Of a stretch of DNA of 36,576 nucleotides, positions 27,526-33,691 are shown one piece after another. Numbering within the stretch: the stretch's first letter is position 1; each line of letters begins with the position of its first letter. The stretch is from assembly GCA_945883545.1 (NCBI GenBank), contig CAMCXT010000028.1, forward strand, positions 1 through 36,576. Reading direction: 5' to 3'. The DNA is from Chitinophaga pinensis. GTDB lineage: Bacteria > Bacteroidota > Bacteroidia > M30B66. Below the pieces are notes generated by a model that ran no database searches, was not told the DNA's origin, and saw only the letters and a list, made by a program, of their open reading frames with translations. Made by a program: the position numbers and the translations under genes.

Positions 27526-28101
27526 TTGAAGAAAAAATTATTGAACACTAGTCGAGATGCGAATAGGAATACGCTTCAGATAGTGAAAAACATTAGCAAT
27601 AACTCTTTCAGTAAACTATACTTAGATCATTTTAGCGAACTTTTATTTATTGCCTACAACCTAATTGGCAACGAACAAGAGGCAGAAGATGTAGTTTCGG
27701 GACTTTTTGAAAAGTTAATGGCGAACGCAGGTCAAAATCAAGAGTTGTTTTTAGATGAAAGTGATTTCGAGATACTTGGATATCTGAAGATTTCGGTTAG
27801 AAATGCTTGTTTTGATATCTTGAAAGCAAGAAAAAGGAGAGCTGGCATTTTATCTAGGATAGGCAGTAGCTTACAATTTTGGAAGAAACCTGAGATCTAT
27901 TTAAAATTTCAGAAGGATACATTTGAAATGATGATGACAGAATTAAGCACACGAGAAAAAGAAATTTTCGAATTACATTTGGAAGGGTTTAAGAATTTTG
28001 AGATAGCGAAAAGCCTAAATTTGTCGGAACTTACGGTAAGAAACACCTTACACAACGCCAAAAAGAGAATTAGGAAAATGTGGAACACCTTCATGCGTTA
28101 A
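27526..28101 (+). CDS. ECF-like sigma-70 family factor, TTG start
   Basis: 191 aa. The frame has no ATG before residue 65, which is inside sigma region 2. TTG at 27526 (followed by AAGAAAAAA) is the best start and sits about 30 bases after a -7-like TTACTTTG. Region 2: FSKLYLDHFSELLFIAYNLI-GNEQEAEDVVSGLFEKLM (about 28-66). Region 4: LSTREKEIFELHLEGFKNFE, then IAKSLNLSELTVRNTLHNAK (about 135-182), the -35 recognition HTH. No region 1.1 or 3, as in ECF factors. Three bases separate it from a one-TM protein that fits an anti-sigma factor. Likely membrane-signal-controlled and probably autoregulated; target genes unknown. Confidence 0.85.
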   Translation: MKKKLLNTSRDANRNTLQIVKNISNNSFSKLYLDHFSELLFIAYNLIGNEQEAEDVVSGLFEKLMANAGQNQELFLDESDFEILGYLKISVRNACFDILKARKRRAGILSRIGSSLQFWKKPEIYLKFQKDTFEMMMTELSTREKEIFELHLEGFKNFEIAKSLNLSELTVRNTLHNAKKRIRKMWNTFMR

Positions 28102-28104
28102 TAC

Positions 28105-28842
28105 ATGGAAGTATCGAATGTGAATAATTATCCAGACAAGGAAACACTTAAGAAATTATTGAACGGTGAAATACCCGACAATGATTTAGATCGTGTTGTT
28201 GAGGAGATTAAATTGAATCAGCCAATTGATGAGTTTGGGTCAGGTATAAAGCGTTATCTTAAAGATCATGATTATGATTCAAAGAAAATAATTGTCTGGC
28301 ATCAGTTGGTGCAAAAAAATGCCGAACAAAGAATTCAAGTCAAAAGAAATTTGATCATTAGACAACTTCTAAAAGCAGCTGCAGTACTAATTATTGGACT
28401 TGGAGTTTATTCTGCCCTCAACGACAGAAACAAGACGATACCATCTTGGGAATCTTTTTACGCCAAAGATGTTGGATTTCCAGTGTTTATGGAAGGGCGC
28501 TCTGACTTGCAATGGATGGAATACTACAGAGCCTCTAATCATTCTGAATCAATGAAATTAATCGATCAGCAGCTTGAAACAAAAGTTCAGAATGACACAT
28601 TATTGTATTACAAAATAGTTTGCATGTTTGAACTTGGAATGAACATGAATAATGCTAGTTTAAGTATGCCGAAAGATACAGTATACTTGCAAAAGGCGCG
28701 ATTAATTCTTGCTTACTCATATTGGAAAATTGGTAGATTTAAAGATGCGCGTGAAGAGTTTGATGCATTGTCTTTTAGCAAGATAGAATATATCAGCAAT
28801 CAAGCAAAACTAGGAAAGGAAGCGCTTAAAGGTTTGGATTAA
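28105..28842 (+). CDS. putative single-pass anti-sigma factor
   Basis: 245 aa, 3 bases after the sigma gene. The N-terminal cytoplasmic ~80 residues begin with a short helical segment (PDKETLKKLLNGEIPDNDLD) typical in place and size of anti-sigma N-termini, though I cannot match it to a zinc-binding ASD. One transmembrane helix at about 84-105 (LLKAAAVLIIGLGVYSAL), then a periplasmic part of ~140 residues with TPR-like helices (ARLILAYSYWKIGRFKDARE). Expected to hold the sigma factor at the inner membrane. Its last 33 bases overlap the 3' end of the convergent CHAT gene, so the two transcripts are antisense there. Confidence 0.65.
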   Translation: MEVSNVNNYPDKETLKKLLNGEIPDNDLDRVVEEIKLNQPIDEFGSGIKRYLKDHDYDSKKIIVWHQLVQKNAEQRIQVKRNLIIRQLLKAAAVLIIGLGVYSALNDRNKTIPSWESFYAKDVGFPVFMEGRSDLQWMEYYRASNHSESMKLIDQQLETKVQNDTLLYYKIVCMFELGMNMNNASLSMPKDTVYLQKARLILAYSYWKIGRFKDAREEFDALSFSKIEYISNQAKLGKEALKGLD

Positions 28843-31512
28843 ATTCAACCGAAATTTATAATGAGATAATTGAACCATAAAAAAGATTAGAACCACAAAT
28901 AAAGAAACTGTGGTTGGTTTAATAAAAGGTATTTTTTGAGAGAGATATTGAATTTCATTGGGAATGCCAAATAGGGCAAAACCTCCCCAAAAAGAAGGGC
29001 CATTTTCTATTTCATTGGCAGTCTTCAAATAATTCAGTTTGGCCAGCCAAAGAGAAGAATCCACACGCATGCCTTTGGATATATTTTTATAAAATTCTAA
29101 CATCAATTCAGAAGAGGCCTTTTCATCGATCTTCCAATTTGTAACAATTACTCTTTGAGCTCCAGCATTTATAAGTGCTTCCGTCATTCCTTTAATCCCC
29201 TCCCCTTTCACCAATTTCCCGGCAGAAGATTTACAGGTTGTAAGTGTAATTAATTCTGAATTCAATTTAAGATTTCGTAATTCTTGTGCTAAGATATTTC
29301 CATCGGAAAAGACCAAGCCTTTGTTTCCTTCACCGTGGCTAAACAAATGTAGTATTGATGATTTTTTTAGCGCTAGTTTGAATTGAGCCTTACTAACTTT
29401 CGCATTTAATGTTTTTCCATTTAATCGTGCAGCTATCGAATCGGAATAGCTTCTAGCCAAAGTTAAATCAACAAATTGGCTTGGTAGCGATGGGCAAATT
29501 GAATAGTTAAAAAGCTCCGATTGTTCGCTCTCTTTAAATGCAAAACCCACATCTGGCGTTACCATTAACTTTTGAGTAATGATAAAATCTTGAATTAGGT
29601 ATCTTTTATTTCCTGGACTCAAATTGGTTACAAGAACTTCAGGATTTACAAAAGGTAGAGAAGTATCATCACAGAAATATACTCGTTGAATTTTGGCATT
29701 CTTTAATGTATTAAATGTTTTCTTAAATACGCTGTTGTATAGTTTATTGCTTAAAATATCAGCACTATCTCTTTCGTAATTCATCAGTTTACTCTGCAAA
29801 GCTTGCGGAATAAACTGATTGTAGCTATCCCATGTTTGCGTTTCAACCCAAAATGTATCTGCACAAATTACCCATAACATGGTGTTTATCTGTTTTTCAT
29901 TAGAATAATGATTTACCGAAATCCACGCAGACTTTTCAGCCTTCATTTGCTGCTGAAGCGTTTGAATATTGTATTTTAAATGTTGAGTAAAGAAGCTTGC
30001 TGAAAAAGGATTCTCGAAATTATTTCGTTTGAAAAAATCAATTATTTCGGAATAATTTTTAAGAATATCATATGCGAATTCATTTCTATCGAGTTGTTTA
30101 AACTCAGAAAAATCATTTTCTGCGAGTAAAAGAGAATCGTTCTTTAACCTGATACTGTGAATTTTTGTTTTTAAAAAATTAGATATATGAGCGGCCGACT
30201 CTCTCCTTTCAGGCAATATTTTCCCTTTAATAATGTCGATGTATTTTTCTTTTTGGGCATAATCCCAAGCAGATTTAGCAAATTCAATTTGATTTGTTAG
30301 TTTGTAAAGTCTCGAATTGATCCAACACAACTCTGAGAATGGGTTCATTCCATAAACATCATTTTCTGTTTCAGTTTTCCATGCCTCTTTGTAAAAATAC
30401 TTCATGTAAAAAACCTTTTCGGCTTCAAGTAAACCGTTTCGATAGGATAAAAGCGATTCAATCTCCGCGTTGCTCTTGGCCAATTCATTTTTAAGTCGAG
30501 CAATATCCTTGATTAAACTTGACACCCTATTCCAATTCATATAATATACTGGATGTTCGAATTGACAGGAGGAATTTGCTGATTTAGAAAATTGAAAATG
30601 TTCGATAGCCTTTGGATAATCCAATCTGCAAACTTCCAACATTCCAATAAAATACTCAATTTGAGAAATATAAGGATGCTTACTTCCTGCTAATAACTTG
30701 TAATCTCTAAGAATGGGAGAAACAATTTTATTAAATGTTTCATAATCATAAAGGGTTTGTTTGGTGGGATTAACCCATGTTTGAACTGAAGAAATATGAT
30801 CATAATATGGTATTGCGAGTGCTTGCATGATTCTTAGCTTTTCGATGCAATTGCCTGGGAAATATTTATTTAAATAATAGTGGGCTGTATCGATATATGT
30901 TTTTTGCTTTTCAAATCCGATATCATATTGAAATCCATGGCCGTTCCTGAGGCAACTCACATGATTTGCATAGATCATGTAGATGGGTAAATTCGATGAT
31001 TCATCCCGATTTTCCCAGAAAAGAGATAGTGCTTTGCAGGTGTTGAATCTTGAAGAATCAGTATTTACCATCGCCGAGAAGTATTTGGCTCGGTATGAAT
31101 AATTCATGGCTTTCCTCAGCGGGTCGCCGGGATAGAAATGCAATCGCCATTTTTCTAGCCATTCAATTTCTTTCAAATACAAATCGAATTCATAGAGTTG
31201 ATAATACACATCTGCACGAAGCAGAAGTAAATCCTCACCCCAGTCTTTCAACTTATTGAACTTAATCCTATTTTCTAGACTATCTAGCAGATGCAGAGAG
31301 AGATAATGAGCACCTTGATCGCGTAAAATTTTAGCCTGAAGGAACAGCTTTTCTTCATTGGTGATTTTGTTGGAAGAAAACAACTGAGGCAAGATATTCC
31401 ATACTTGCTGATAGTTTCCATTCTCAATGCGCTGCTTTAAATTTTCAAAATTTGAAAATCCTTCAGTTACATTCGAAAGCAATAGAAAAAACAGAATAAT
31501 ATACTTTTTCAT
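28810..31512 (-). CDS. helical-repeat CHAT-domain (caspase-like) membrane-anchored protein
   Basis: 900 aa. Signal peptide at 1-20 (MKKYIILFFLLLSNVTEGFS), long alpha-helical repeat region (about 22-480, TPR-like: YPKAIEHFQFSKSANSS), then a CHAT domain (about 530-855). The catalytic pair of clan CD peptidases is present: ILHLFSHGEG (His726) and LTTCKSSAG (Cys760), with GIKGMTEALINAGAQRVIVT and the closing SFWGGFALFGIPNE. One C-terminal transmembrane helix (about 868-888, PTTVSLFVVLIFFMVQL) and a short basic tail, giving a periplasmic protease domain anchored by its C-terminus. It may cleave a periplasmic partner such as the adjacent anti-sigma protein (inference). Convergent with, and overlapping by 33 bases, the anti-sigma gene. 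Confidence 0.85.
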   Translation of the reverse strand: MKKYIILFFLLLSNVTEGFSNFENLKQRIENGNYQQVWNILPQLFSSNKITNEEKLFLQAKILRDQGAHYLSLHLLDSLENRIKFNKLKDWGEDLLLLRADVYYQLYEFDLYLKEIEWLEKWRLHFYPGDPLRKAMNYSYRAKYFSAMVNTDSSRFNTCKALSLFWENRDESSNLPIYMIYANHVSCLRNGHGFQYDIGFEKQKTYIDTAHYYLNKYFPGNCIEKLRIMQALAIPYYDHISSVQTWVNPTKQTLYDYETFNKIVSPILRDYKLLAGSKHPYISQIEYFIGMLEVCRLDYPKAIEHFQFSKSANSSCQFEHPVYYMNWNRVSSLIKDIARLKNELAKSNAEIESLLSYRNGLLEAEKVFYMKYFYKEAWKTETENDVYGMNPFSELCWINSRLYKLTNQIEFAKSAWDYAQKEKYIDIIKGKILPERRESAAHISNFLKTKIHSIRLKNDSLLLAENDFSEFKQLDRNEFAYDILKNYSEIIDFFKRNNFENPFSASFFTQHLKYNIQTLQQQMKAEKSAWISVNHYSNEKQINTMLWVICADTFWVETQTWDSYNQFIPQALQSKLMNYERDSADILSNKLYNSVFKKTFNTLKNAKIQRVYFCDDTSLPFVNPEVLVTNLSPGNKRYLIQDFIITQKLMVTPDVGFAFKESEQSELFNYSICPSLPSQFVDLTLARSYSDSIAARLNGKTLNAKVSKAQFKLALKKSSILHLFSHGEGNKGLVFSDGNILAQELRNLKLNSELITLTTCKSSAGKLVKGEGIKGMTEALINAGAQRVIVTNWKIDEKASSELMLEFYKNISKGMRVDSSLWLAKLNYLKTANEIENGPSFWGGFALFGIPNEIQYLSQKIPFIKPTTVSLFVVLIFFMVQLSHYKFRLNLIQTFKRFLS

Positions 31513-31957
31513 TCAACAGGCAGTAAGTTGCAAAGGCCTTGAAGTTAGATTAGTTCATTCTATTCTTTTAGTCCAAGTAAAACCAAGTTTCGACTTATTC
31601 AAGCACTGTGACTAAAAGACTTTTCTTTGCAAAGTATAATTTACCTTAATATTCTAACTAACAGCCTGCAAATGATTTACGATGTTTTACTCGGTGTGTT
31701 CAACAAAACAAAACTATATCAAACTACTGCAAATCATTTTCATTCGATCAATTAGGAAGACAAATTTTTTTTGACTTGGTACAATTGACTAATGAAAACG
31801 TTATCAAAGATCAAATCACTTTAATTGCATGCAACATCATTCGAAAACAATGAGTTACAGCGTTTCGCAGCATTTGACAATTTCACCAAGATTCAGATTT
31901 AACCTCCCCTCCTATTTGATTTGAAAACCGATCTAAGATTTAAACCAAACATCAAAT
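31513..31957. other. intergenic region, 445 bases
   Basis: AT-rich, between divergent genes. I find no gene, no strong hairpin and no exact TAnnTTTG element. It must hold the promoters of the CHAT gene and the small repeat protein, but I cannot place them. It contains a loose direct repeat CTGCAAATSATTT (around 31667 and 31727). Confidence 0.5.
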
Positions 31958-32335
31958 ATGATTGTTCGTCACTTTTTTACACTGGCATTTTTATTCTCAT
32001 CCTTTCTAACACAAGCACAAAGCGATAAAACCATGTACCTAATTAAACTCAACGGCAGCAAAGCCGAACTCCGCCAAACGAATGGAAACCTAGTTCGTTA
32101 TATTGGTAACAATGATGTTGCATTTGCAGATATCAACGGCGCACAAGATCATGTATTGATCACAACGACTTCGGGTAAAGTTGAACTTCGATCGCTCACT
32201 AATAATTTGGTTCGATATATTGGGAATGGCGATGCGGTTGATGCGCGCTGGAATGCTAGCGAAATATTGGTGAGGACCAAATCGGGCAAGCTGGAACTGA
32301 GATCTAGTACGAATAATCTTGTTCGGTATTTATGA
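31958..32335 (+). CDS. small secreted protein of repeated KxELR...NLVRYIGN modules
   Basis: 125 aa. Signal peptide MIVRHFFTLAFLFSSFLTQAQ. The mature protein of ~104 residues is almost entirely repeats of about 37-39 residues: SKAELRQTNGNLVRYIGNND (about 34), GKVELRSLTNNLVRYIGNGD (about 73) and GKLELRSSTNNLVRYL (about 110), separated by short beta strands (HVLITTTS, EILVRTKS). The protein stops halfway through the third module while its N-terminus (KTMYLIKLN) looks like the missing strand. That suggests a closed propeller-like or oligomeric fold. I do not recognise the family. It has its own terminator and a divergent CHAT gene as neighbour. Confidence 0.7.
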   Translation: MIVRHFFTLAFLFSSFLTQAQSDKTMYLIKLNGSKAELRQTNGNLVRYIGNNDVAFADINGAQDHVLITTTSGKVELRSLTNNLVRYIGNGDAVDARWNASEILVRTKSGKLELRSSTNNLVRYL

Positions 32336-32364
32336 TAAATCAATCTTCCTAACCAGAGATTGAC

Positions 32365-32404
32365 AAGGCCGTCTTTTCCTAGTGAAAAGATGGCCTTCAT
32401 TTTT
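32365..32404 (+). terminator. intrinsic terminator of the repeat protein gene
   Basis: 13-bp stem with one G-U pair: AAGGCCGTCTTTT (32365-32377) / AAAAGATGGCCTT (32385-32397), loop CCTAGTG, then CA and five T. Confidence 0.88.
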
Positions 32405-32499
32405 ATTGTACTTTCAAATTGTAACTCTGAAAATGTTTATTGATCAACAACAAATTGTGTGACTATTTCAGGTAATCATTGCTAACAACAATGGCAGCC

Positions 32500-32600
32500 A
32501 AATTATCCGCTTAGTTAAATAAGCAGCCAGAATACCCACTGTTGGTTTGTGGGAAAGTTAAAATCCTCGCTTCGGTTCAAACTGGAGCGGGGATTTTTTG
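32500..32600 (+). ncRNA. candidate small RNA with orphan terminator
   Basis: No gene lies between the terminator at 32404 and here, yet a strong rho-independent terminator is present: AAAATCCTCGCT (32560-32571) / AGCGGGGATTTT (32586-32597) with one wobble pair, ending in TTTTTT. Directly upstream are two more hairpins: GCTTA-gttaaa-TAAGC (32509-32524) and CCCAC-loop9-GTGGG (32535-32553). Successive hairpins ending in a terminator are typical of a short regulatory RNA. No clear promoter is found (TATTTCAG near 32464 is only a weak -7), so start and existence are uncertain. Confidence 0.4.
32560..32599 (+). terminator. orphan intrinsic terminator
   Basis: 12-bp stem with one G-T pair, 14-base loop and a T6 tract (32594-32599). 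It does not follow any coding gene; see the small RNA candidate. Confidence 0.85.
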
Positions 32601-32830
32601 TTTAGTGAAATTGAACAATCGGCCAGATAATTCAATCTTGGTTTTGCTTTGGCGATCTATGATTTGAAAAGATAGCGGACTTATTAATTAATGCTAAACC
32701 GAGGGTTTGATTGACCATACAAGCCAATAGAAATAAGCAGTCTGTTTTTCGCACATCCATCATTATCGTCTCTTAATAATAATTTAATATGATTTTTAGA
32801 CAAAAAATATAATTGTGTCTTTTTCTGCCA

Positions 32831-32838
32831 TATATTTG
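32831..32838 (+). promoter_or_regulatory. -7 element of the 33155 operon
   Basis: TATATTTG, an exact TAnnTTTG match. A TTG at 32813-32815 lies 15 bases upstream, slightly short of the usual 17-23. Transcription would begin near 32844, giving a leader of about 310 bases before the ATG at 33155. Confidence 0.6.
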
Positions 32839-32843
32839 CGGCC

Positions 32844-33154
32844 AACCTAACCTAACTTAACCTTATAATGTCAAATTTTACTGTTTCATAACAGCAACTT
32901 CTGCACAAAACATCCCTGTTAAATTTTAACAGTTGGTGAATCGTGTTCGGGGCTTGCTGTAATTTACATACGTTATTCCTTTTACCATTGGTACTAAGGA
33001 GTGCTAATAAAAACGTATGTTTTCATGTTACTATAGTAAACCCAGATGCACGGTTATTTAAAGTCTGAATAAGACTAGCCAGCGGCTTAATAGAGAGCAG
33101 GATCACAACCTTTTTTGCAATTCAACAATCTCTAGTATAAATAATCAACCACCT
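32844..33154 (+). promoter_or_regulatory. long structured 5' leader of the adhesin operon
   Basis: Several potential RNA structures fill this leader. CTGTTAAA-T-TTTAACAG (32916-32932). A compound stem: ACATACGTT (32966-32974) / AACGTATGT (33012-33020), stacked directly on ATTCCTT (32975-32981) / AAGGAGT (32996-33002, one wobble) and TACC (32983-32986) / GGTA (32990-32993), with a 9-base bulge GCTAATAAA. Palindrome TTACTATAGTAA (33028-33039). AGTCT / AGACT (33062-33076). AGCC / GGCT (33077-33087). No terminator precedes the ATG. It does not match a riboswitch I recognise. Confidence 0.5.
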
Positions 33155-33664
33155 ATGCAAACACAAGAAAAGCGGACCAAGAATCCGTTTAACAAAAACC
33201 TGATCGGCGCCTTATTGATCGCTCTGGCAACCTGCTTCGGCACAAATCTAAATGCTCAACAGGCAGTTGCATTTGATGCACACCTCGAAAGTATCAGTGC
33301 TTCGGCACGCGAGCAAATCCATGCCTTGGCTTACAATGAACAGGCAACCGCCCTTGCTACCTCAAACGGTATTTCTGTGGTAGGCAACGGAGACGCTCAG
33401 GTGTTAGATATTAATGCATCCGACATTGCAACGCTTAACTTCAACGATGCGGCTTTATCACAAGTGAAATTTATCCGTGTTCGGATAAATAGCTCGTCAG
33501 ATCTGGCCTTGAATATCAACCTCAGCGGAGCTGCTGGGTTAAGTCAGCTTTCTTGCATATTGGTAATGAGCGCGGTTGATGCTACTGCAATTCAGATTAC
33601 TGACTCTGTGCAGGGCGCGCCTTCTGGTGTAGCTCTGTGCTACAGCGTTTCTGTTCCTAACTAA
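33155..33664 (+). CDS. small secreted protein of unknown function, adhesin operon
   Basis: 169 aa. A cytoplasmic basic start (MQTQEKRTKNPFNKN) is followed by a signal peptide (LIGALLIALATCFGTNLNAQ). The mature part is acidic and beta-rich, Ala/Ser/Asn-rich (LESISASAREQIHALAYNEQ, INSSSDLALNINLSGAAG) with two Cys near the end (LSCILVMSA, ALCYSVSV). I do not recognise the family. It precedes the giant adhesin by 27 bases in the same direction, and both are visibly more GC-rich than the rest of the window. It may be a chaperone-like or cell-wall partner of the adhesin (inference). Confidence 0.7.
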   Translation: MQTQEKRTKNPFNKNLIGALLIALATCFGTNLNAQQAVAFDAHLESISASAREQIHALAYNEQATALATSNGISVVGNGDAQVLDINASDIATLNFNDAALSQVKFIRVRINSSSDLALNINLSGAAGLSQLSCILVMSAVDATAIQITDSVQGAPSGVALCYSVSVPN

Positions 33665-33691
33665 TCAAATAACCTAGTCACATAATTTATC

